From Litoditis marina (taxonomy: Eukaryota > Nematoda > Chromadorea > Rhabditida > Rhabditidae), in contig OZ038435.1 in assembly GCA_964036275.1 (NCBI GenBank), positions 5,146,001 to 5,210,000 of the forward strand: a stretch of DNA of 64,000 nt, written 5' to 3'. The notes below the pieces were generated by a model that saw only the letters and a list, made by a program, of their open reading frames with translations, had not been told where the DNA came from and did no database searches. Below, one piece after another: positions 1 through 9,046 of the stretch. The number at the start of each line of letters is the position of its first letter. Position 1 is the first letter of the stretch. A program made the translations under genes and the position numbers.

Positions 1-482
1 GCATGACTAACCGAGACGAATGTCATATCTGGCCTTAAACTTTGCCTAAACCCATTTATAGCGGTCTACTATATGTAGTGGGGTCGGAGGCACTCAAAAT
101 TCTATTCATTTAATGTTTAACTAAACTACAATGACAGAAATAATTAAATAAAACCAACGCTGGCTATAACCAATTTACACAAAAAGGGATTCAAATGCGT
201 AACACTTCGTGATTTTGCATCAAAACGGAAAAGTTCTCCGAGCTCTGAACATTGGCAGAAAAATTAAAAGAGCCCGTTCAATATCGAAAAACTGGTCTGC
301 CTTGATGCAAAGGTGGTCCATTTTATGAAGTGTTTTAGCTTATTGATCGAAAGGCTCAAAAATGTACCTCAAAGATCAAAGACACTTATGTACACTTAAA
401 TAACCGTTAATGCATGTTAATGTTAATGTTAATATTAATGTATATTTCACTTAAAATAAAGAAAAAATACAGAACTACTAAA
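1..482. other. gene-less stretch
   Basis: AT-rich sequence with a short direct run of TTAATG-like units near 411-440. I see no exon-like ORF, RNA gene or inverted repeat here. Confidence 0.5.
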
Positions 483-767
483 CTAACCGCTGAGGATTTG
501 ATTGAAGAGCTTGCTGCGACTGCGACGTGAACGAATCCTCGCACGAGATTTTGGGATTATTTCCTGTAACATTAACAAGTACAGGAGAACCAACATAGCA
601 TACAAAATATGACCTATCCAGAGAAACCAGCTGATGTATCTACCTGGACCTATGAAGGCACTGGGTTGGTAACACAAAGCAATAAACATCATGTGAGCTC
701 TGATATACGTATGGGCTAAATCCAAGTTTCGAAGGTATTTATTGTGTAATTGATAATAAGGAAACAT
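483..767 (-). CDS. orphan hydrophobic ORF, possible terminal exon
   Basis: This is an open frame of about 94 codons from the first ATG (767-765) to a TAG at 483-485. The middle holds two hydrophobic stretches (around AHMMFIALCY and WFLWIGHILYAMLVLLYLLML). The C-terminus is strongly basic (KSRARIRSRRSRSK), which would suit a small membrane protein or the last exon of a larger one. I found no convincing upstream exon or splice acceptor, and I do not recognise the family. A chance ORF is a real alternative. Confidence 0.3.
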   Translation of the reverse strand: MFPYYQLHNKYLRNLDLAHTYIRAHMMFIALCYQPSAFIGPGRYISWFLWIGHILYAMLVLLYLLMLQEIIPKSRARIRSRRSRSKLFNQILSG

Positions 768-785
768 TGAAATGCTTGATTTCAC

Positions 786-1109
786 GCGGTTTTTGCCAAT
801 TTAGTCTCAAAACAGTGGTTGTCGCGGAATAAGTATTTGTGTGACAATTCGGCTCAGCTGTGAGCATACCCCAGTAAGGTCTGACTAAGCTACAAAAAGT
901 AGGCCGTTTCCAGATGTAAACACGTGAAAATTAACAATTTTTCATCAAAAGTAGACCGTTTGTCTTCTTTTCGGCTAAAAAGTAGTCCGTTTTAGATTTT
1001 TTTTGACTATTCGGACAAGTTTACTGTTGTATGGCTGTGAGCTGTTTCACATCACAAAATGAGCTGACAAATTGTTAAAAAAAGTCGATTAGTGTTTCTC
1101 AAACTCACT
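786..1109. other. gene-less stretch
   Basis: No coding signal seen. A short degenerate direct repeat of the type 'aaaagtagnccgtttt' recurs at roughly 895-985. Confidence 0.45.
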
Positions 1110-1117
1110 GCACATTC

Positions 1118-1565
1118 CGTTTACGGACAACTCGTCCCCGTGTTGCGTGCGACAACTCGTCCCCGCCGCAGCGACAACTCGTCCCCAGCCCAAAAATTGC
1201 TCAAATTGGCTTGAAACTTACAATCTAAAGCAGTGACAAGGTTATATGTTATACTACAGACTATGAACAGCCTCCGAGATAGCAAATAATCAAAAATATC
1301 GAAGATATATCATACTATACTGCAATTATCCCAATTTTCACAAATTAATCCTCTTCTCTTGAATTTATACCAACTAAATCACTTGTTCGGTTGTTTTTAT
1401 AGTTAATTTGTATTCCCTAATAAGCAGGCAACTTTACTAAATGCGATTTCCGTTTGGAACCTAGTTTTCAGCTAGTTTTGTGATAAAACATTGGGGACGA
1501 GTTGTCGCATGATCGGGGACGAGTTGTCGCACACGCGACGCGCTGGGACGAGTTGTCGCGGAATC
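1118..1565. mobile_element. MITE with triplicated subterminal motif and 8-bp target duplication
   Basis: The 14-base motif GACAACTCGTCCCC occurs three times near the left end (about 1127-1186). It occurs three times in inverse orientation near the right end (about 1492-1560), one copy shortened by a base. The interior is AT-rich and non-coding. The block is flanked by the 8-bp direct repeat GCACATTC at 1110-1117 and 1566-1573, as expected for a target-site duplication. The 8-bp length fits hAT-type insertion, but the terminal bases do not match the usual hAT ends, so the superfamily is left open. Confidence 0.7.
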
Positions 1566-1896
1566 GCACATTCATGGATACAGAGAAACTGGAGAGACGT
1601 TGAAAAACATCCAAAACTTCGCTTTTTTGAGGACAACTTTGCTCAGCGCGAGTGATAGACATTCAAACCAACCTCAAAAAGTCGCACTCCAGATCGTATC
1701 CCGAAGTTATGAGGAAGTCACGTCCGGGCAAACTGAAATGAGCGGTAATAATGATGAATGCACAAAAATGAATCGAATAATCACAGCAAAATTGGGTAAC
1801 CCTTTATCATCGGTTGATCAGTACTCGAACTGAGACTGAAGAACATATAAAGTGAGTTATAATCAGTGAGAGCTAAAAACTACATTACTATAAGCA

Positions 1897-2177
1897 CACG
1901 GTGAGACCGCTCCCCAATTATTTGGAGTTTTGCCCGCAGTTGAAAAACGGCTTACCCCGCCAATTGAAATGCGGCCGGTCATCAGCCTAGACAGGGCGCG
2001 TACCCGCGCGGAAAAAATGTACTGTAGCTTTTTGGCACGATGCTTGGTTGAAATTTGCATTTAATTTATCAGAAAGTGCGCTCCATTATTAAAACCGCTC
2101 GTGCATTATACGCGGTGCGGTTTTGTCTTTCCTCTGTTTTTTCACTTGGACCGTTTTTGTCGAGCGGTCTCACCGTG
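1897..2177. mobile_element. MITE with 16-bp perfect terminal inverted repeats
   Basis: CACGGTGAGACCGCTC at 1897-1912 is matched by its exact reverse complement at 2162-2177. AGCA lies immediately outside both ends (1893-1896 and 2178-2181) and may be a 4-bp target duplication. The interior is non-coding. Confidence 0.75.
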
Positions 2178-2488
2178 AGCAGAAAGCGAACGAAAAATGG
2201 AGCTAATACCAGATAATTGCTTGAATTTCCGATTCTACTGCTAACAAGGAACAGACTACTAACATTCCAAACTGTAAAATAGAACGTCTCAACATTTTAC
2301 ATCTTTCTCCGAAGTTAAATAACTAAAAAAAACATGTGTGGCCTAAAATTTTGCCTATAAACCCAATTCTAACGCTCTACAATAGTTTGTGAGGTTGGAT
2401 TCACTGAAAATTCCATTCATAATATGCATAACTGAATTACAATAACAGAAATACTTAAATATATATGATTTATAACAGTAAAAATTAA
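2178..2488. other. gene-less stretch
   Basis: AT-rich spacer between the small inverted-repeat element and the retrotransposon. Nothing recognisable. Confidence 0.45.
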
Positions 2489-2686
2489 AAAGCTCATTTT
2501 CCGCGAGGGCAGAACCCGTTCGCAGCAATAATTGTGCCTGATTTTCATGGTTTTATTGGTCTCGAGGCGCGATTATCGCGACTCTTTAGGTACGGTAGTG
2601 CGGTCCCAAAAATTTTTTGATTTGAAAATTTTGGGATATAGTTTCGTCATTCCGGTGTACTTTAGCTACGTACATTAGTGTCTGGG
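2489..2686 (+). repeat. A1 terminal repeat of the retrotransposon
   Basis: About 198 bp. It matches 7111-7310 (A2) almost base for base apart from a 2-nt length difference in a C run and single substitutions. It forms the left end of the element. Confidence 0.92.
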
Positions 2687-3241
2687 TAAGTTTTAATTTT
2701 ATTTATTTTTCTTTCAAGATTTTACGTTTTCTTTGCAAATTTACGTTAATTCATAAAAACTCCAGCATTAATTAGCGAAGTATTTTAGTGATAGTCCTAG
2801 TAAGATAGTTTCTAGTAGCGCATCAGTGAGAGATAAGTAGTCCAGTACATAAGGGAGGTGCTCCCGAGAAAGGCGATCAAGAGTTGATCGGGCCCTGAGG
2901 TGCCGTGAGGGTGCCAGTCTCGTTCAGAGAAAGTTAGGAGAGGCGCTCTCATTAGAGACTTCAACATCTTGGCGATTTTGGCCGCTATTCAGGAGGCAAG
3001 GCCATCCGAGGGAGAGTTACAGTGTGTTTGGATCGCAATGATCTCAGCGGGATCTAGCTTAGTAAAGCGACTTTAATCTTTTCGGAGTGTTTAATTTTTG
3101 GCTCTGGAGCCTTCACATCACTTAACTGCTTTTGTTTATTTAGGCTATATTTTACTTAACTGCTTTTGTCTACTTAGGCTAGGTTGCTTCACTGCGTTGT
3201 CACAGTTTTAATACTTATTTTATTTTTTAGTCCATTTGCTA

Positions 3242-4999
3242 ATGGCCGGAGAAGAGAACCAAGTGCCTAAGGACAGTCAAACGACCCCAGCAATCCCTTC
3301 TGAGTCGACTCCAACTGAGAACAGCACAGTTCAATCGGCAGAAGAACTCGCAGCGTCACAGGCGGCGTTGATTCGCTCGTTGACGGCTCAGCTTTCATCG
3401 GGAGTGGCAACAGTCATCGCGGCCCCGCCGGCAGTAGCTAGTTTCAAGCCCCGCTCGGTCCCGAAGCTCGAAAACAAAAACTACCTGTTAGTTTTCTATT
3501 CATTACAATTTTTTGCTTTTTCTCTTTTCGTACGCTTTTCATTGCCGAGCTAGTCTTTCTTTATAACGAACTGTAGGTTTGGTTTCGCGACAAGGGGATC
3601 TGGGATAGCGTATCGCATTACGAGTAGAACGGCCTTTTTCGTGACGGGAACAAAGATAGGTGGCTGATATAGCATGGAGACGTTACCTCAGTTCGTAAAT
3701 TGGTAACATCGGTTCACGAACAGCGTTCATACGCTCTCATCGGAAGAGTGGATTTCATTTCACAATGTGTGTGTTTCAGGCTACAGGTCGAGTTCCTGTG
3801 TCGGCTTTTGGATACGTTAGACGACAAGTCTCTCGATTCGGAAGCTACGCTTGCGCGTATTCGTGTTCTGATCCGTAGAAGAGCCGGGACGCTCATATCT
3901 GCTGACACGGACTACTCAGCCTTCGAGGCACTCGAGAATTTTGAGCGAGCCGAGCTGCTGCAAGGTATGTGTTTTAGAAATTTATAGTTGTCAGTTTTTA
4001 GGGGTCGGGGAGTTTTTCTGCAATTGCTAAAATTTCGGGGGCGAGCGGGTTTTTAGGAGGTTTCGTAGTTTATTCCCTGGTTTCCTTTCGTTCACTTCCT
4101 ACCTGTTTGGGCTTTTTTCTTTCGTGTCGTCTGTTCGTTTTTACCCATCAGCTTGGGGGTAGGCGGCCCTCAGCTTGCCTAGACGTGTTGCTCCGAGGGC
4201 CCTTCTCGATGAGTAAAATGTATGTGTTTTGGAAATTTATAGTTGTCAGTTTTTAGGGGTAGGGGAGTTTTCTGCAATTGCTAAAATTTCGGGGGCGAGC
4301 GGGTTTTTAGGAGGTTTCGTAGTTTATTCCCTGGTTTCCTTTCGTTCACTTCCTACCTGTTTGGGCTTTTTTCTTTCGTGTCGTCTGTTCGTTTTTACCC
4401 ATCAGCTTGGGGGTAGGCGGCCCTCAGCTTGCCTAGACGTGTTGCTCCGAGGGCCCTTCTCGATGAGTAATTATTCACATATTACAGAGGGAGAGCAAAA
4501 GGACGAATTCCTCGATCTGTTGGCTACCAGGGCCAAAGCAGCTTCCAATGAGCGGAAACCAACGAAACGCCCAGTCTCCACCTCAGGAGGTCCGTCTTCC
4601 AAGGTAAGCCCGTTGTTTGCTTTCGAATTGGCATTCGGATAAGGTACCCCTAGAGACCCTAGAGGTTCTCTTGGACTAGTAACCATAGCCGGGGTTAGTC
4701 TCCGAGACAACAGTCCCTCGGATTGTCTACTAGGCTAAGCGTAGAGTTACGTGTTCCAGAAGAGATGGATCGGATTCCGCACAGTCTCGGTTTTTCAGCA
4801 ACATCGAGCTAGCCATCAAGGATCTCGTGGGTTCGGTTGTGGCCCAGCTACCTTCTTCCATGCTCCGCCCTTCTTCCCGCCACCTCCCCCTCCTCCCCGG
4901 TTCCCCTCCTCCTATGCTCCCTCAGGTTCAGGCGCCTGCTGGACCTGCGGCCGATCGGACCACAAGGCCAGGGAGTGCCCTGCAGCTCGCAAGTTCTAA
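3242..4999 (+). pseudogene. gag-like gene of the retrotransposon, interrupted by two stops
   Basis: The first segment is 3242-3486 (start MAGEENQ, Ser/Thr/Pro/Gln-rich, then Ala-rich). A frame from 3577 to 3964 continues with gag-like sequence but holds TAG at 3625-3627 and 3670-3672. A CAG-to-TAG transition would explain each. The phase of the 3486/3577 junction does not match, so a small indel is also possible. Exons 4488-4603 and 4799-4999 follow with matching phases (introns 3965-4487 and 4604-4798). The last exon has a poly-proline stretch and one CX2CX4HX4C zinc knuckle (Cys-Trp-Thr-Cys ... His ... Cys), the nucleic-acid-binding motif of retroelement Gag proteins. It ends at TAA 4997-4999, overlapping the RT frame. 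This copy probably cannot make full-length Gag. Confidence 0.8.
3965..4470 (+). repeat. tandem duplication inside the gag intron, two ~252-bp copies
   Basis: 3965-4216 and 4220-4470 are near-identical. Both begin GTATGTGTTTT and end CCTTCTCGATGAGTAA. They differ by a few substitutions and one missing T. The duplicated segment includes the intron donor-like GTATGT, so the intron carries two potential 5' splice sites. Confidence 0.88.
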
Positions 5000-6905
5000 G
5001 CTTGTACCAGGTTCGTTATCACGTCATGTGGCGTTTTGGGAATCTTTGAAAGTGTCAGACCAGGTGCTAAGTTGGGTTAGAGACGGCTATAAATTAGATT
5101 TTGCCACCTTACCGCCTCCCTCTAGAGCGGACAATTTTGTTCAGCCTGAGGATTGTGAGTTCGTGACACTTGAAGTCGCTAACCTCGTGGCGACGGGAGC
5201 CGTCGTTGTCTGTGATAAACCACCAAGTACTGTTAGTCCCCTTATGGTGGTCAAAAACGCAAAGAAATCGCGTCTAATTTTGGATTTGTCTAAGTTGAAC
5301 AACTTTTTGCATAAAAAGAAGATCAAGTTTGAAGATCTGTCGGTAGTTAGACACATGCTCCCGTCGCCAGGTATGGCGGCATCACTAGATTTCAAATCAG
5401 GGTATCATCTCGTTAGCATTTGGCCTGATCATCAGACTTTCCTGGGTTTCTCTTGGAATAACGTATGGTACAAATTCACGGTTTTGCCATTTGGCTTGTC
5501 TTCGGCTCCTTTTGTATTCACGAAAATATGGAAACCTCTCTTAGCAAAATGGAGGGGGGAGGGACTAGGAGTAGCTATTTATTTGGATGATGTGCTAATG
5601 TTTGGGACTTGTTCGAATTCCGTCCATAGGACAGTAGATATTGTGACCAATGACCTGGCCCAAGCAGGAGTTATCTTGGCTTGGGAGAAATGTTCTCTCT
5701 CTCCCTCCGCTCAGATAACTTGGCTAGGGTTCGACATTGACCTTTTAGAAGGGTCGATTCGGGTTTCGAAGGCACGTTTGCTGAAAACCCTAACATTATT
5801 ACAGGAACTAGAGAATACGGGAATCCCCTCGGTGAGAGAGAGACAACGAGTTCTGGGTCACCTAAACTCTATGTGGATAGTCTTAGGGCACGAAGTGTCT
5901 CTCAGGACTAGGTCGATAATGAGTATCGTTGCAGATGCAACGTCATCAGGCGCTCGACCATCGAGTCGGTCTCCTCTGCTTCAGTCTGAGATTGAGGCTA
6001 TCAACTACTGGCTTCACAAGCTTCCCCGTTCCCGTGCAGATCTTCAAGGCATCAAGTTTAACTCAGGTGAGACTTTCGTTCTGTCTACTGACGCCTCAGC
6101 CGTAGCGACGGGCGGGGTTCTAAAGTCCCTTGATGGAGCAACTATTACTACTGTCGCAGCCAATCTGTCCTTAGAGGACCAGGCCAAATCTAGTACCTAT
6201 AGGGAACTTCTAGCTGTATGGAGAGTTCTAGTTGACGTCTCGGCCTTCCTATCTGACTCTAACGTCTTTCTTAGAGTGGACAACCAAGCATCAGTCTCTA
6301 TCATTAGAAAAGGTAGCTTTGTGCGTGAGCTGAACCTTCTTGCTTTGAAGATCAACGATCTTCTTCTCAAGATCCAGTGCGTTCTGTTAGTGGGCTGGAT
6401 ACCTAGGGAATTGAATGAGGAGGCCGATTCTGCCAGCAGATGGGTAGACTACGATAACTGGGAAATAGTCCCTAGCATTTTCAACGCTTTGTGTAGTATT
6501 TGGGGGACGCCCAACATCGATGCCTTTGCAGACGCATCAAACAGGAAGTGTTTCAGATTTGCTGCCAGACAGTTCTCGTCAGCTCCAGGCTATGTCGGCG
6601 ACGCATTCGCTTCCGCAGAGCCGTGGAGGGATGCTTACTCATGGTGGGTACCTCCCGTAGGGGATATTCTATCTTGCATCAGCTTTATCACGAGATTTGG
6701 ATCCAAGGGAATCCTAGGAGTGCCCCTTTGGCCATCACACCCGACGTTCATGGCTCTTCGACCAGGGGGAAACTGGATTCCTCAGGTCAAGGATTTCAGG
6801 GTCTTTCCCAGGGGAACCAAATTGTTCGTGCCTACAGAGGCCAGTCAGGATGGGCCCTTTTCGAGTCCTTTTGCTCAATCAGATTTCGTTTTTCTCTTGT
6901 TCTAA
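4827..6905 (+). CDS. reverse transcriptase / RNase H polyprotein of PAT/DIRS element
   Basis: Open to TAA 6903-6905. Recognisable homology starts near 5010, and the upstream part overlaps gag in another frame, so the true start (frameshift, splice or internal ATG) is unresolved. The reverse transcriptase shows LDLSKLN, then LDFKSGYH, LPFGLSSAPFVF and the catalytic YLDD box near 5580. RNase H follows with STDAS, a TYRELLAV block, VDNQAS and a late ELNEEADSASR segment, supplying its acidic residues. The C-terminal part has an aspartate block (NIDAFAD) and a WWVPP ... GVPLWPSH stretch, as in other DIRS-order polyproteins. The protein would copy element RNA into DNA. No stop or frameshift is visible from 5010 onward. 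Confidence 0.93.
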   Translation: MGSVVAQLPSSMLRPSSRHLPLLPGSPPPMLPQVQAPAGPAADRTTRPGSALQLASSKLVPGSLSRHVAFWESLKVSDQVLSWVRDGYKLDFATLPPPSRADNFVQPEDCEFVTLEVANLVATGAVVVCDKPPSTVSPLMVVKNAKKSRLILDLSKLNNFLHKKKIKFEDLSVVRHMLPSPGMAASLDFKSGYHLVSIWPDHQTFLGFSWNNVWYKFTVLPFGLSSAPFVFTKIWKPLLAKWRGEGLGVAIYLDDVLMFGTCSNSVHRTVDIVTNDLAQAGVILAWEKCSLSPSAQITWLGFDIDLLEGSIRVSKARLLKTLTLLQELENTGIPSVRERQRVLGHLNSMWIVLGHEVSLRTRSIMSIVADATSSGARPSSRSPLLQSEIEAINYWLHKLPRSRADLQGIKFNSGETFVLSTDASAVATGGVLKSLDGATITTVAANLSLEDQAKSSTYRELLAVWRVLVDVSAFLSDSNVFLRVDNQASVSIIRKGSFVRELNLLALKINDLLLKIQCVLLVGWIPRELNEEADSASRWVDYDNWEIVPSIFNALCSIWGTPNIDAFADASNRKCFRFAARQFSSAPGYVGDAFASAEPWRDAYSWWVPPVGDILSCISFITRFGSKGILGVPLWPSHPTFMALRPGGNWIPQVKDFRVFPRGTKLFVPTEASQDGPFSSPFAQSDFVFLLF

Positions 6906-6961
6906 AGTGCTAGGTTATCGGGTAACTTTGTTTTCTCTCCATCCCCCCTTCGGGGCTGACT

Positions 6962-7310
6962 TTCCCATTTCCTATTTCTTTTGCAATAAACTTTTGTTCT
7001 TTAGTTGTTCTGTTATATCGGTACAATTATTGTTTGAAGAGGGTTGTGCAGAGCGGAAAATTTGTTTGTCTCAACGAGAGAGTTCTCGTAGAGAACGAAC
7101 GAGGAGAGACAAAGCTCATTTTCCGCGAGGGCAGAACCCGTTCGCAGCAATAATTGTGCCTGATTTTCATGGTTTTATTGGTCTCGAGGCGCGATTATCG
7201 CGACTCTTTAGGTACGGTAGTGCGGTCCCCCAAAAATTTTTTGATTTGAAAATTTTGGGATATAGTTCCGTCATTCCGGTGTACTTTAGCTACGTACATT
7301 AGTGTCTGGG
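6962..7310 (+). repeat. internal B1-A2 repeat junction of the retrotransposon
   Basis: B1 (6962-7113) is repeated at the right end (8895-9046), and A2 (7111-7310) at the left end (2489-2686). The fusion contains the sequence expected if the outer ends B2 and A1 are joined head to tail, with AAA shared at the junction. It is therefore the likely template for restoring ends during replication. It separates the RT ORF from the recombinase gene. Confidence 0.92.
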
Positions 7311-7426
7311 AGTTCCCCCCACCCACCCTCGGCGTGACAGTTCGGGAATAGTGTTTACGTGTCTATAGTTTTCTTGATTTAGCAAAATGGAACGGACAGT
7401 TCAACACGCTTCGAGCCGTGGCGGAG

Positions 7427-8660
7427 ATGTATGGGTTGGAGAACGAATTAGCAAGCTCAACTTCCCTGGTGGCAGCGTCTCTGGCGATATCTACCCAAGC
7501 CCAGTACTCATCGAATTGGCAGAAATTTCTCGTGTGGACGGAGGAACTGGGACTGAACAAGGAACCCCCCTCTCTAGTTCTGTTCCTAGGTAAGCACGTT
7601 TGTTTATAGCTCAGTAGCCCGTCTCCCTTTTTTCCTTTTGGTTATCTTTTTTTCCTGGTCACGGTCTATTCCCGGCTATGTGTTAGGATGAGTGTTGTGT
7701 TGGGCATCCTTTCTGAGTCTTGTTTTCCAGCAGCCAAAGCGAGCTCCTGCAAACCGGCCTATTTGGCAGCTATCGTCAGCGCTTATGCCTACCATCGTCA
7801 GGACCTGTCCCTCCACCCAGCTTGGATGGAATTCATTTCTTGCATGTTGGCAGGGCTGAAAAGGTAAATTGCATTCGGGTTTAGGGGGGGATTCTTCTCA
7901 ACCTAGATAGTAGCCTCCTAGTCGTACGGAATTAATACCCAGCTCCATTATGGATTGCGATTCAGGGTCTCTCCGCCTTCTCCTCCCAGAAGAGTAGCTA
8001 CCCCAGACGAAGTTTCGGCGCTCGCTCAAACCGCATCCACTTTCCCTGGCTGGTGCGAAGTTCGCCGCAATAGGGCCGCCCGCCTGCTTTCACTCCTTTT
8101 CGCCGGTTTCTTGAGAATCGGCGAAGCACTAGCCTTACTCTGGTCCGACGTCACTATTGCGGAGGGATCACTAGTGATTAGAATCAGGGTAAGATTTCTC
8201 AACTTAACGAGCCCAGACCATCCAGGGTAGAGGGAGAGTCATGGGTACACTCGCGTTGGAACTATCTTGGGCACGATTTCTGGTTGGTTTAAACTCGTAT
8301 TAATGGTTTCAGAGATCCAAGAAGGACCAAGCGGCTCGAGGAGCTTCAGTCAGCTTTTCTCTGCCTCCGCAGATTCTGGAGGCTTGGTCTCCCGGTGACG
8401 GTCTGGTCCTCCCCAGCTTGTCTCGCCGTCAGTGGTCGCCAGGCGCGGCCTCGTCGGAACTGAAGAGACTGTGTTCGGCGGCCGGCATCAGGACCCTCTC
8501 CCCGCACGACTTCCGCCGGGGAGCCGCGTCTTCTGCTTCAGCCAACGGGACCTCTCCTGATGTTCTTCTGGCGTTAGGACGGTGGAAGAGTGTCTCTTCT
8601 GTCCGCCCTTACGTGGTTCCCTCTTTGCATCAGCTTTCCCAGGCGTCAGTCTGGAAATAG
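7427..8660 (+). CDS. tyrosine recombinase of PAT/DIRS element, four exons
   Basis: Exons are about 7427-7589, 7731-7863, 7966-8188 and 8313-8660, with GT/AG introns of 141, 102 and 124 bp. All junction phases agree (1, 2, 0) and no stop is present. The open frame extends upstream to about 7380, so the start is uncertain; ATG 7427 is the first in frame. The N-terminal part resembles a core-binding SAM-like domain (TQAQYSSNWQKFLVW). The catalytic domain has the first arginine in FLRIGEALAL, the lysine-region RSKKDQ, the H-x-x-R box PHDFRRG, a GRWKS segment and the nucleophile tyrosine in RPYV. It would integrate a circular DNA form of the element by recombination rather than with a DDE integrase. 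Confidence 0.92.
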
Positions 8661-8894
8661 CCCTCTGTTGCCAGTTCCATCTGAATCTCCTTTCTCGGTT
8701 GTTCTGTTTTGTTTCGTTGTTCCGTTATATTTCTCGGTAATGTTCTATTCTCTGTGTTGTAATATTGTTTCAGCCAAGGTGTCCGCAAGGTCCCTTGGCG
8801 GTGTCCTTTTCCCCTATAACACAGTTTCAGGTAGCCCTCTATGGTCGTCTTCAACACCCCAGACACTATACTACACGCTATACACTGTTCACTG

Positions 8895-9046
8895 TTCCCA
8901 TTTCCTATTTCTTTTGCAATAAACTTTTGTTCTTTAGTTGTTCTGTTATATCGGTACAATTATTGTTTGAAGAGGGTTGTGCAGAGCGGAAAATTTGTTT
9001 GTCTCAACGAGAGAGTTCTCGTAGAGAACGAACGAGGAGAGACAAA
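8895..9046 (+). repeat. B2 terminal repeat of the retrotransposon
   Basis: 152 bp matching 6962-7113. It ends GAGAGACAAA, after which unrelated host sequence begins. It marks the right end of the element. Confidence 0.92.

Larger units (their letters stand above)
2489..9046 (+). mobile_element. PAT/DIRS-type tyrosine-recombinase retrotransposon, near complete
   Basis: This is a 6.56-kb element in the order A1 repeat, gag, reverse transcriptase/RNase H, B1-A2 repeat, tyrosine recombinase, B2 repeat. A1 (2489-2686) recurs as A2 (7111-7310), and B1 (6962-7113) recurs as B2 (8895-9046). The central copy is B1 fused to A2, which is the split-direct-repeat layout known for PAT/Ngaro-like DIRS-order elements. 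No integrase, protease or LTR of the usual kind is present. The RT and recombinase frames are open, while gag has two in-frame TAG codons. Several ORFs carry introns with consensus splice sites. B2 and A1 copies are nearly identical to their partners, suggesting a young insertion. The exact PAT versus Ngaro assignment needs a tree. Confidence 0.93.

Noticed and set aside
4229..4642. 137-codon ORF inside the retrotransposon
   Set aside because: It reads through the duplicated gag intron into the next exon and begins at a non-ATG codon.
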